A program made the translations under genes and the position numbers. 8,734 bases of DNA from NCBI GenBank assembly GCA_902479205.1, contig CABSNX010000076.1:1-8734 (forward strand). Direction: 5' to 3'. Positions 1 through 7,165 of this stretch are shown here, one piece after another (position 1 is the stretch's first letter; the number at the start of each line of letters is the position of its first letter). The stretch is from an uncultured Collinsella sp. Its GTDB lineage: Bacteria; Actinomycetota; Coriobacteriia; Coriobacteriales; Coriobacteriaceae. The notes below the pieces were generated by a model, which was not told the DNA's origin, made no database searches, and saw only the letters and a list, made by a program, of their open reading frames with translations.

Positions 1-33
1 TCTCGTGGGCTCGGAGATGTGTATAAGAGACAG
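1..33 (+). other. Nextera read-2 sequencing adapter (contamination)
   Basis: The first 33 bases match the Illumina Nextera transposase read-2 adapter, missing only its first G. The last 19 of them (15-33) are the Tn5 mosaic end. This is library-preparation sequence, not part of the organism's genome, and true sequence begins at 34. The adapter happens to be open in the reading frame of the following hyfC fragment, so automated callers may prefix that protein with a false peptide containing VYKRQ. Confidence 0.98.
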
Positions 34-183
34 TTCCTGGTGAAGTGCCTGATCGACTTTGTCGTATGCGGCGTGATCGAGAACTCTTGCTCGCGTTCGC
101 GTTTTAAGGTGCTTGGCAATCAGACCTGGGCCGTCGTGGGCATCGCCGTTCTGGCGTTTGTCTTCGTGGTCGTCGGCGTGTAG
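34..183 (+). CDS. hyfC: Hydrogenase-4 membrane subunit HyfC/HycD (NuoH-like), C-terminal fragment
   Basis: This is the 3' end of a gene cut by the contig start; 49 residues remain before the TAG stop at 181-183. The fragment opens with a hydrophobic stretch (FLVKCLIDFVVCGVIEN), then a short basic loop (SCSRSRFKVLG), and ends in a final membrane helix (TWAVVGIAVLAFVFVVVGV). A Glu-Asn pair followed by an Arg-rich loop and a terminal helix is typical of the C-terminus of NuoH-like subunits of group 4 hydrogenases (HycD, HyfC, EchB). Position immediately upstream of hyfD agrees with the hyfC-hyfD order in E. coli. In the complex this subunit anchors the peripheral arm to the membrane and links it to the ion-translocating subunits. 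Identification rests on a short tail plus context. The missing N-terminal part cannot be assessed. Confidence 0.75.
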   Translation, partial: FLVKCLIDFVVCGVIENSCSRSRFKVLGNQTWAVVGIAVLAFVFVVVGV

Positions 184-198
184 GAGAAGGGAGAAACA

Positions 199-1656
199 AT
201 GTCATTTGCAGTCAGTCTGTCCCTTCTCGGCTTGGTCGCTATCGCGGCCCCGATGGTGGCCTCGGTGCTCGTCGCCCTGTTCCCCCGTCCGTACGCCAAG
301 TGGTTCAGCGTTTTGGGTGCCGCCGTCTCGACGGTCTGCACCATCGCCCTCGCCGCGAATTTCGCTGGCGCCGGCATGCCCGACACGCAGGTCCCCCTGA
401 TCTCGTTTGGGCAGACCCTCGTCATGGGATTCACCTTCGATCGCATGAGCACGCTGCTCGCGCCCGCCTTTGTGGGTATCGGCCTGCTTGTCGTGATCTA
501 TTCGATTCCCTATATGAGCGAGAATAACCGTGAGCATCCCGACGCACCGCGTCGTCGCTTCTACGCGTACCTCGCGACCTTCATCGGCGCCATGGCCGGT
601 CTTGTGTACAGCTCGACCCTTTTGGGCCAGCTCGTGTTCTTTGAGATCACGGGTGCGTGCTCTTGGGGCCTCATTAGCTACTACATGACGCCTACGGCCA
701 AGAAGGCCGGCATGAAGGCTCTGATCATTACGCATATCGGTGCGCTTGGCCTGTATCTGGGCGCCGCCATCGTGTTTGCCCATACCGGTACCTTCGCCAT
801 TACCGCGATTGCCGGCCTCGACGCCAAGCTCAAGGCTATCGTTCTTTTGCTCGTGCTGTTTGCGGCCTGGGCCAAGTCCGCACAGGTTCCCATGTACATG
901 TGGCTGCCTTCGGCCATGGAGGCGCCGACGCCTGTTTCGGCCTACCTGCATGGCGCCTCGATGGTTAAGGTCGGCGTGTGCGTGTTCGCGCGTGCACTCG
1001 TCTCTGCCGGCGAGATCCCCGAGATCGTGGGTTGGGTCGCCATTATCGACGCCATGGTCACCATGCTCTTTGGCTTCCTTATGTACCTGCCGCAAAAGGA
1101 TATGAAGCGTCTGCTGGCCTTTTCCACGATCGCCCAGCTCTCCTATGTGTTCTTTGGTCTGGGCCTTTCGGTCTTTGGCAGCCAGCTGGCCTTCGATGGC
1201 GCCGTCTGCCACATCTTTAACCACGCTTTCGCCAAGACGCTGTTCTTCCTGATCGCCGGTTCGTTCTCCTTTACGCTCGGCACGCGTATGCTGCCCAAGC
1301 TTCGCGGCATCGTAAAGAAGTACCCGATCTCGGGCGTGGGCTTCGGTGTCGCCGCGCTCGCTATTGCCGGCGTGCCGCCCATGAACACGTTCTTCTCGAA
1401 GTTCCAGATTATCGCCGGCGGCTTCTCTGTGGGTGCCGGCAACGTCGCGATCCTGGTGCTCGTGTGCATCATGGTCGCCGAGACCGTCGCCACCTTCGCC
1501 TGGTTCCTCAAGTGGATGGGCTATTGCCTGCCCGGCGAGCCGAGCGACGAGGTCGCTGCGGGAGCCCCGCTTCCCCGCGCGATGGCGTTCGTGTTCATCG
1601 TGCTCATCATCATGGTCATCGTCAGCGGCCCGCTTTCGGCCAGCTGGATCGGTTAG
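199..1656 (+). CDS. hyfD: Hydrogenase-4 antiporter-like membrane subunit HyfD (NuoL/M/N family)
   Basis: A 485-residue polytopic membrane protein of the proton-antiporter family, close in length to E. coli HyfD (about 480) and similar to it throughout by recall. Family landmarks are visible: NREHP near 110-114, FFEITGACSW with Glu149, AAWAKSAQ with Lys226, AYLHGASMVKVG around 249-260, NHAFAK with Lys346, and FFSKF with Lys401. These charged residues sit where the ion-path Glu and Lys residues lie in the antiporter-like subunits of complex I, so the subunit looks capable of ion translocation (inference). The start at 199 follows a strong purine-rich Shine-Dalgarno stretch at 182-193 that overlaps the hyfC stop codon. 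The gene ends 13 bases before hyfE, whose Shine-Dalgarno also overlaps this stop. It lacks the long C-terminal lateral helix of NuoL, as expected for HyfD. Confidence 0.95.
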   Translation: MSFAVSLSLLGLVAIAAPMVASVLVALFPRPYAKWFSVLGAAVSTVCTIALAANFAGAGMPDTQVPLISFGQTLVMGFTFDRMSTLLAPAFVGIGLLVVIYSIPYMSENNREHPDAPRRRFYAYLATFIGAMAGLVYSSTLLGQLVFFEITGACSWGLISYYMTPTAKKAGMKALIITHIGALGLYLGAAIVFAHTGTFAITAIAGLDAKLKAIVLLLVLFAAWAKSAQVPMYMWLPSAMEAPTPVSAYLHGASMVKVGVCVFARALVSAGEIPEIVGWVAIIDAMVTMLFGFLMYLPQKDMKRLLAFSTIAQLSYVFFGLGLSVFGSQLAFDGAVCHIFNHAFAKTLFFLIAGSFSFTLGTRMLPKLRGIVKKYPISGVGFGVAALAIAGVPPMNTFFSKFQIIAGGFSVGAGNVAILVLVCIMVAETVATFAWFLKWMGYCLPGEPSDEVAAGAPLPRAMAFVFIVLIIMVIVSGPLSASWIG

Positions 1657-1669
1657 GAGGTAGAACGAC

Positions 1670-2323
1670 ATGGGTTATTCGATCGTCAACATCCTTGGCG
1701 GCCTTCTGATCGTCACGTCCACCATGGTGGTCGTCTCCAAGAACATCAAGCACGCCATTCGCTGGTATGCGGTGCAGTCGCTGGTGCTCGTGGGACTGCT
1801 CGCTACGCTCGGTGCTACTACCGGTGCGCAGGAGCTGCTTATGTGGGCCGGATCTGCCTTTATCACTAAGGTCGTCCTGGTCCCTTACATCCTCAACCGC
1901 GCATACAAGAAGATGGGCGAGCCGAGCGACGCATCGCTCAAGGCCGGCCTTAAGCCCGCGTGGGCCATCTGCATCATCGCCGTCGAGGTCGCGATCTGCT
2001 TTGCCGTTGTGACGCAGATCAGCCTGCCCACGGCCGAGGTCGCAACGCCTGCGCTCGCTATTAGCTTCGCTCACTTCTTCGTGGGCCTCACCTGCATCAT
2101 CTCGCAGCGCAACATCATGAAGCAGATCTTTGGATACTGCCTTATGGAAAACGGCAGCCACGTGACGCTCGCGCTTTTGGCCCCCACCGCTCCCGAGATC
2201 ATCGAGATCGGTATCGCCACCGACGCCATCTTTGCCGTCATCATCATGTCCATCGTCGTGCGTCGCATTTGGGACGACTCCCACTCGCTCGATGCGCGCG
2301 ACCTGTCCGAGCTGAGGGGGTAG
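1670..2323 (+). CDS. hyfE: Hydrogenase-4 membrane subunit HyfE (NuoK-like)
   Basis: A 217-residue membrane protein, matching the 216 residues of E. coli HyfE. The N-terminal half carries helices around 5-22, 34-50 and 58-75 (WAGSAFITKVVLVP). The C-terminal half (about 128-200) is the NuoK-like part, with SQRNIMKQIFGYCLMENGSH (145-164) and GIATDAIFAVII (181-192). Glu160 in the CLMENG motif corresponds to a membrane-embedded glutamate conserved in NuoK-like subunits and thought to take part in ion transfer. HyfE is longer than NuoK because of its extra N-terminal helices, and it is absent from the simpler Hyc complex, so its presence marks a hydrogenase-4 type enzyme. An AGGAGG at 1655-1660, nine bases before the ATG, sets the start. 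The stop lies three bases before hyfF, implying translational coupling. Confidence 0.95.
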   Translation: MGYSIVNILGGLLIVTSTMVVVSKNIKHAIRWYAVQSLVLVGLLATLGATTGAQELLMWAGSAFITKVVLVPYILNRAYKKMGEPSDASLKAGLKPAWAICIIAVEVAICFAVVTQISLPTAEVATPALAISFAHFFVGLTCIISQRNIMKQIFGYCLMENGSHVTLALLAPTAPEIIEIGIATDAIFAVIIMSIVVRRIWDDSHSLDARDLSELRG

Positions 2324-2326
2324 TCC

Positions 2327-3886
2327 ATGGAAACGTTGATTCTCGCCCTGCTCGCGACTCCTTTGGTGTTCTCGCTGGTCATGGCGTTTTTGCCCAAGAA
2401 CACGTCCTATAACGTGTTTGCCGGTCTCAACCTGGTCTCCGTCGCAGCCGTCCTGGTGCTGTCGATTATGACGGCCGGCGACGTCCTTATGAGCGGCGAA
2501 ACCGCGAGCGCTCTTGGCCTGTGGTTCCACCTCGATTCGCTGGGCGCCATCTTTGTGCTGCTCATCGGCTTTATCGGTTTTCTTACGGGGCTGTTCTCGC
2601 TGCCCTATGTAAAGGCCGATATCGAGGAGGGCTCCATGCCCGCCGAGCGCGCCAAGCAGTATTTTGCGCTGTTTAGCCTGTTTGTGTTCACCATGCTGCT
2701 CGCGTGCCTGTCCAACAACATGATCCTCACGTGGGCCGCCGTGGAGGCAACCACGCTTTCCACTGTGTTCCTGGTGGGTATCTACAAGAACAAGACGGCC
2801 CTCGAGGCTTCTTGGAAGTATGCGATGGTCTGTACCGCCGGCGTGGCATTTGGCCTGTTCGGTACGCTGCTGATCTACGCCAACGCCGCCGACGTGATTC
2901 CCAACGCCCACGAGGCCGCATTCCTGTCGTGCGTGCTGCCGTATGCCGACCAGTTCGACCCGACGCTCATGCGCCTCGCCTTTGCGTTTATCGTGATCGG
3001 CTTTGGCACCAAGGCTGGCCTGTTCCCCATGCACACTTGGCTGCCCGATGCCCACTCTCAGGCTCCGAGTCCTGTCTCGGCCCTGCTCTCGGGTGTTCTG
3101 CTTAAGTGTGCCATGCTTGTGATCATGCGCTTCTACGGCTTTACCATCCAGGCCGTGGGTGCCGAGTATCCGCAACTTCTGCTGTTGATCGTCGGCACGC
3201 TGTCCATTTTGGTGGCGGCACTCTCGATGTTTCGCCAGGACGACCTCAAGCGCCGCTTTGCGTACTCGTCTGTGGAGAACGTGGGCGTTATCGCCCTGTG
3301 CCTGGGTATCGGTGGCCCGCTGGGTATCGCCGCGGCCCTGCTGCACTGCGTGTTCCACGGCTTTACCAAGACGCTTGCCTTCTGCGTGTCCGGCAACATC
3401 CAGCACGCCTTTGGCACGCGTAGCCTGGCCAAGATCCAGGGCGTCGTCGAGGTTGCGCCCGCAACCGCCGCGCTCGCCATCCTGGCGCTGCTCGGCCTTG
3501 CCGCCTTCCCGCCCTTTGGCATGTTCATCTCTGAGTTCCTGACTTTTGTCGCCGGTGTTACCGCCGGTCCCATGTGGCTGGTCGTCGTGGTCGCCCTCGG
3601 TCTTACCGTGGCCATCTCCGCGCTCACCCGTATCGCACTCAAGTCGGTATTCGGCCATGCGCCCCAGGGCATGGGCAAGCATGAGGCCCCGGCGCTCATG
3701 CTTATCCCCGAAATCATCCTGGCTGTCATGATCTTGTGGTTTGGCATTGCCACCCCGCTGCCCCTCGTGCACGGTGTGGAGACCGCTACCGGCATCGTGC
3801 TCGAGCAGAGCACCGAGGAACTTCACGCGACGCCGATGTACCGCGCTGTGTTCGGTACCGAGACCGCTCAGAGCGAGGTGGAGTAA
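2327..3886 (+). CDS. hyfF: Hydrogenase-4 antiporter-like membrane subunit HyfF (NuoM/N-like)
   Basis: A 519-residue polytopic membrane protein of the proton-antiporter family; E. coli HyfF is of similar size (526). Visible landmarks are TWAAVEATTL with Glu140, GFGTKAGLFPMHTWLPDAHS with Lys229 (226-244), SPVSALLSGVLLK ending at Lys260, FHGFTKTL with Lys348, and FPPFGMFISEF with Glu403. The pattern of a transmembrane Glu, a half-channel Lys, a central Lys and a final Glu rather than Lys is as in NuoM. This is a second antiporter-like subunit besides HyfD, so the complex has more potential pumping sites than the single-antiporter Hyc enzyme (established for Hyf compared with Hyc; pumping here is inferred). 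The Shine-Dalgarno GAGGGGG lies at 2314-2320 and the start is three bases after the hyfE stop. The last roughly 40 residues form a soluble acidic tail. Confidence 0.94.
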   Translation: METLILALLATPLVFSLVMAFLPKNTSYNVFAGLNLVSVAAVLVLSIMTAGDVLMSGETASALGLWFHLDSLGAIFVLLIGFIGFLTGLFSLPYVKADIEEGSMPAERAKQYFALFSLFVFTMLLACLSNNMILTWAAVEATTLSTVFLVGIYKNKTALEASWKYAMVCTAGVAFGLFGTLLIYANAADVIPNAHEAAFLSCVLPYADQFDPTLMRLAFAFIVIGFGTKAGLFPMHTWLPDAHSQAPSPVSALLSGVLLKCAMLVIMRFYGFTIQAVGAEYPQLLLLIVGTLSILVAALSMFRQDDLKRRFAYSSVENVGVIALCLGIGGPLGIAAALLHCVFHGFTKTLAFCVSGNIQHAFGTRSLAKIQGVVEVAPATAALAILALLGLAAFPPFGMFISEFLTFVAGVTAGPMWLVVVVALGLTVAISALTRIALKSVFGHAPQGMGKHEAPALMLIPEIILAVMILWFGIATPLPLVHGVETATGIVLEQSTEELHATPMYRAVFGTETAQSEVE

Positions 3887-3889
3887 CGA

Positions 3890-5662
3890 ATGATTGAAAC
3901 TGAGAACAAGGTGTATGCCCGTCGCTGCGAGAGCCATGTCGAGGCCCTGCGCCGCGCCGTTCCGGGCTGCATCGAGAAGGTCGAGTGGCAGTGCGAGGAC
4001 CAGCTGACGATCACCGTCAAGCAGGACAAGCTGCCCGAGGCCGTCCACTACCTGTACTACGAACGCTACGGCTGGATCCCCGTGATCATCGGCAACGACG
4101 AGCGCAGCCTGTGCGGCCGTTATGCCGTGTACTACGTCATCTCCATGGAGGGGGAGGACCCCGGCTGGGTGACCGTGCGTGCCGAGGTCGATCCCGCCAA
4201 GATGACGTTCCCGTCCGTGACGCCGTTCGTTCCCGCCTGCGTGTGGGGCGAGCGCGAGCTGCGCGATATGTTCGGCCTGATCCCCGAGGGTCTGCCCGAT
4301 CGTCGTCGCCTGGTGCTGCCCGACGATTGGCCCAGCGGCCTGTACCCGCTGCGCAAGGACTCCATGGACTACCGCTTCCGTCCCGCTCCCGCGAGCGACA
4401 TGGAAAACTACGAGTTCTTGGCCGATACCAAGGGCAAGGAGACGACGCTCGTTCCCATGGGCCCGTTGCACATTACCTCCGACGAGCCTGGCCACTTCCG
4501 CCTGTTCGTTGAGGGCGAGACGATCGTCGACGCCGACTACCGTCTGTTCTACGTGCACCGCGGCATGGAGAAGGTCGCCGAGACGCGCCTGAACTATGAC
4601 GCCGTGACGTTCCTCGCCGACCGCATCTGTGGCATCTGCGGCTGCGCCCACTCGGTGGCCTATGCCGAGGCCGTCGAGCGCGCCCAGGGCATCCATGTCC
4701 CGCCGCGCGCCCAGTACATCCGCGCCATCATGCTCGAGGTCGAGCGCCTGCACTCGCATCTGCTCAACATTGGCCTGGCGTCGCACTACACGGGCTTCGA
4801 CTCCGGCTTCCAGCAGTTCTTCCGCGTCCGCGAGAAGTCCATGGACCTGGCCGAGAAGCTCTCCGGTCACCGCAAGACCTATGGCCTCAACGTGATTGGC
4901 GGCGTGCGTCGCGACATTTTGGCCGAGCAGAAGCTCTCCACGCTCACGACCATCCATCAGCTGCGCTCCGAGGTTCAGGAGCTCGTCGACGTCTTGCTCT
5001 CCACGCCCAACTTTATCGAGCGTACGAGTGGCATCGGCATTCTGGACCGCAAGATCGCACGCGACTTCTCGCCGGTCGGCCCGCTCATGCGTGGTTCGGG
5101 CTATGCCCGCGATGTGCGCTTTGACCATCCCTTCGACGGCTACGCCGATCCGGATATTCAGAAGATGCATGCTGCCACGGCAGACACCTGCGATGCCTTC
5201 GGCCGTACCGCCGTCCGCATCCAGGAGGTCTACGATTCGATCGACATGATCGAGACCATGCTCGAGAACTGCCCGTCGGGCCCCATCCTCACCACGGATT
5301 GGGAGTACACCCCGCACAAGTACGCCATCGGCGCCACCGAGGCACCGCGCGGCGAGGACGTGCACTGGGCCATGCTCGGCAACAACCAGAAGTGCTACCG
5401 CTGGCGCGCCAAGGCCGCCACGTACAGCAACTGGCCGGTCCTGCGCTACATGTTCCGCGGCAACACCGTGGGCGACGCGGCGCTGATCGTCGGCTCGCTC
5501 GACCCGTGCTACTCCTGCACCGACCGCGTGACGGTGACCGATGTCGCCGCCAAGCGCGACCACGTGCTCGACAAGGAGCAGTTCGAGAACGTCTGGCGCG
5601 ACAAGTCGCCGCTTGCGGGCGAGGGCACCATGGCCGCTCCGCTCGATGAGGAGGCGCTCTAA
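3890..5662 (+). CDS. hyfG: Hydrogenase-4 large catalytic subunit HyfG (NuoC-NuoD fusion, NiFe site)
   Basis: A 590-residue fusion protein carrying the NiFe active site where protons are reduced to H2, on the cytoplasmic side. Residues about 10-170 form the NuoC-like domain, with the signature ERELRDMFGLIPEGLPDRRR (121-140). Residues about 190-546 form the NuoD-like hydrogenase domain. The two NiFe-binding cysteine pairs are intact: RICGIC with Cys247 and Cys250, and DPCYSC with Cys540 and Cys543. CTDR ends at Arg546, equivalent to the site in E. coli HycE where the endopeptidase cuts. Removal would release a 44-residue tail (VTVTDV to the end), somewhat longer than the 32 of HycE. The tail and the neighbouring hycI-type gene support nickel-dependent processing. 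The start follows GAGGTGGAG (3875-3883), three bases after the hyfF stop. All four metal-ligand cysteines are present, so the enzyme should be functional. Confidence 0.97.
   Translation: MIETENKVYARRCESHVEALRRAVPGCIEKVEWQCEDQLTITVKQDKLPEAVHYLYYERYGWIPVIIGNDERSLCGRYAVYYVISMEGEDPGWVTVRAEVDPAKMTFPSVTPFVPACVWGERELRDMFGLIPEGLPDRRRLVLPDDWPSGLYPLRKDSMDYRFRPAPASDMENYEFLADTKGKETTLVPMGPLHITSDEPGHFRLFVEGETIVDADYRLFYVHRGMEKVAETRLNYDAVTFLADRICGICGCAHSVAYAEAVERAQGIHVPPRAQYIRAIMLEVERLHSHLLNIGLASHYTGFDSGFQQFFRVREKSMDLAEKLSGHRKTYGLNVIGGVRRDILAEQKLSTLTTIHQLRSEVQELVDVLLSTPNFIERTSGIGILDRKIARDFSPVGPLMRGSGYARDVRFDHPFDGYADPDIQKMHAATADTCDAFGRTAVRIQEVYDSIDMIETMLENCPSGPILTTDWEYTPHKYAIGATEAPRGEDVHWAMLGNNQKCYRWRAKAATYSNWPVLRYMFRGNTVGDAALIVGSLDPCYSCTDRVTVTDVAAKRDHVLDKEQFENVWRDKSPLAGEGTMAAPLDEEAL
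5648..5654 (+). promoter_or_regulatory. hyfH: Shine-Dalgarno site fixing the hyfH start
   Basis: GAGGAGG lies inside the last codons of hyfG, nine bases before the ATG at 5664. It decides the hyfH start against an in-frame ATG at 5541, which would give a 41-residue basic, Ser/Arg-rich extension made of out-of-frame hyfG coding sequence. Confidence 0.85.
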
Positions 5663-5663
5663 T

Positions 5664-6380
5664 ATGCTGAAGCTTTGGAAGGTCAACGCCAAGGCCGGCG
5701 ACGCGACGGTCAAGTACCCGTTTGCGCCGTTCCCCACCAACAAGGACATGCGCGGCAAGCCCGAGCACAACGCCGAGCTCTGCATCGCCTGCGGTGCCTG
5801 CGGCGTGGCGTGCCCGGCCGATGCCATTCGCATGGACACCGACCTTGCGGCCGACACCATCACCTGGTCGATCGACTACGGCCGCTGCATCTTCTGCGGC
5901 CGCTGCGAGGAAGCCTGCCCCATGGAGGCCATCAAGCTCACCGAGGAGTTTGAGCTGGCCGTCATGAGCAAGGACGACCTCACCAGCAAGAGCGTCTATA
6001 CGCTCGAGCACTGTTCGCGTTGCGGCAAGCCGTTTGCCCCGCACAAGGAGATCGACTACGCCAAGCGCCTGCTGCAAAAGGCCGGCGGCATGGAGGCCGA
6101 GCAGGCTGCCCGTACCGTCGGTATGTGCCAGGAGTGCAAGCGCGAGCTCGACGCCCTGCGCGCCGCCTCGGCCGTAAAGACCGGCAACGCTGCCGGCATG
6201 GCTGCCAACGAGACGCTTGCGTCCGGTGAGCCCCAGGGCCCCGGCATGGAGTATCTGGGCGGCCACGGTGTGAACCCGGAGTATATCGACCGCGAGCTTA
6301 ACCCCGATGCGCCCGAGATTCCCGCCGGTCCGGCGCCGGTCGAGGGTATCATCATGGATTTTGAAACGAAGGAGGAGTAA
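5664..6380 (+). CDS. hyfH: Hydrogenase-4 iron-sulfur subunit HyfH (8Fe ferredoxin-like)
   Basis: A 238-residue Fe-S protein that passes electrons within the peripheral arm towards the small subunit HyfI. Two classical [4Fe-4S] motifs are seen: CIACGACGVACP (Cys40, 43, 46, 50) and CIFCGRCEEACP (Cys75, 78, 81, 85), as in HycF/HyfH and NuoI. A third set, CSRC (117, 120) and CQEC (155, 158), matches the extra cysteine pairs seen in E. coli HycF and could bind another metal (inference). The family landmark GKPFAPHKEIDYAKRLL (121-137) joins the two pairs. E. coli HycF is about 180 residues; this protein carries roughly 60-70 extra C-terminal residues rich in Gly, Pro and acidic residues with no recognised domain. 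The start at 5664 has GAGGAGG upstream, one base after the hyfG stop codon. The stop is two bases before hyfI. Confidence 0.94.
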   Translation: MLKLWKVNAKAGDATVKYPFAPFPTNKDMRGKPEHNAELCIACGACGVACPADAIRMDTDLAADTITWSIDYGRCIFCGRCEEACPMEAIKLTEEFELAVMSKDDLTSKSVYTLEHCSRCGKPFAPHKEIDYAKRLLQKAGGMEAEQAARTVGMCQECKRELDALRAASAVKTGNAAGMAANETLASGEPQGPGMEYLGGHGVNPEYIDRELNPDAPEIPAGPAPVEGIIMDFETKEE

Positions 6381-6382
6381 CC

Positions 6383-7165
6383 ATGGCCGAACCCACGCTT
6401 CTGCCCGAGCGGCTTCAGTACCGCCCGACCAAGATCGAGCTCGACGAGAGCATCGAGAAGGCCAAGGCGACCCTTCTTAAGAAGATTAAGCGCTCGGTGT
6501 ACGTCTACCGCGTTGACTGCGGCGGCTGCAACGGCTGCGAGATCGAGATCTTCGGTTCCATCACGCCCGTCTTCGACGTCGAGCGCTTTGGCATCAAGGT
6601 CGTGCCTTCGCCCCGTCACGCCGATGTGCTGCTGTACACCGGTGCCGTGACGCGTGCCATGCGCATGCCGGCCCTGCGCGCCTTTGAGGCCGCGCCCGAT
6701 CCCAAGATCGTGGTGTCCTATGGCGCGTGCGGCTGCACCGGCGGCATCTTCTACGACAACTACTGCGTCTGGGGCGGCACGGACAAGATTTTGCCGGTCG
6801 ATGTCTACATCCCCGGCTGCCCGCCCAGCCCCGCGCAGACCATCTACGGCTTTGCCATGGCGCTCGGTCTGCTGGACCAAAAGCTCCATGCCGAGACCAC
6901 GGTGGAGGCCGCCGGCGAGCAGGCCGATATCCTGCACCCTGGCGTGCCGTACAAGCTGCGCGTTGCCATCGAGCGCGAGGCTCGCGCCATGAGCGGCTAT
7001 CGTTACGGCCGCGACCTGGCCAATGAGTTCATGGATACGCTCGAGGGCGCGCCCAAGGGCGATATCCGCGGTGCCATGGCGCTGCTCATCGACAAGCAGG
7101 ACGATCCACGCCGCGTCGAGGTGTACTCGGCGCTGCAGGATCTGGTGCTGGCCGGAGGTCGCTAG
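6383..7165 (+). CDS. hyfI: Hydrogenase-4 small subunit HyfI (NuoB-like, [4Fe-4S])
   Basis: A 260-residue small subunit carrying the Fe-S cluster next to the NiFe site, the last electron-transfer step before proton reduction. Cluster motifs are visible: DCGGCNGCEIEIFGSITP (45-62, with Cys49 and Cys52), SYGACGCTGGIF (112-123, Cys116) and YIPGCPPSP (142-150, Cys146). Residues 43-160 match E. coli HycG/HyfI almost residue for residue by recall, including VVPSPRHADVLLYTGAVTRA (73-92). There is no twin-arginine signal, as expected for the cytoplasm-facing group 4 enzymes. The C-terminal part (about 165-260) corresponds to the extension typical of HycG/HyfI over NuoB. The start follows a strong AAGGAGGAG at 6369-6377. 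The TAG stop directly abuts the ATG of the next gene, indicating coupled translation. Confidence 0.97.
   Translation: MAEPTLLPERLQYRPTKIELDESIEKAKATLLKKIKRSVYVYRVDCGGCNGCEIEIFGSITPVFDVERFGIKVVPSPRHADVLLYTGAVTRAMRMPALRAFEAAPDPKIVVSYGACGCTGGIFYDNYCVWGGTDKILPVDVYIPGCPPSPAQTIYGFAMALGLLDQKLHAETTVEAAGEQADILHPGVPYKLRVAIEREARAMSGYRYGRDLANEFMDTLEGAPKGDIRGAMALLIDKQDDPRRVEVYSALQDLVLAGGR

Noticed and set aside
15..33. Mosaic end as a genuine Tn5-like transposon end
   Set aside because: It is contiguous with the rest of the Nextera read-2 adapter and lies exactly at the contig end, with a matching mosaic end at the other end and no transposase gene.
202..1671. A 489-residue minus-strand ORF opposite hyfD
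   Set aside because: It mirrors hyfD, has a highly charged, His/Arg/Gly-rich composition and no domain, as expected of an antisense shadow in GC-rich coding DNA.
5541..5663. Upstream in-frame start for hyfH
   Set aside because: The extension is Ser/Arg-rich shadow of the hyfG coding sequence. A better Shine-Dalgarno serves the ATG at 5664, and homologues begin there.
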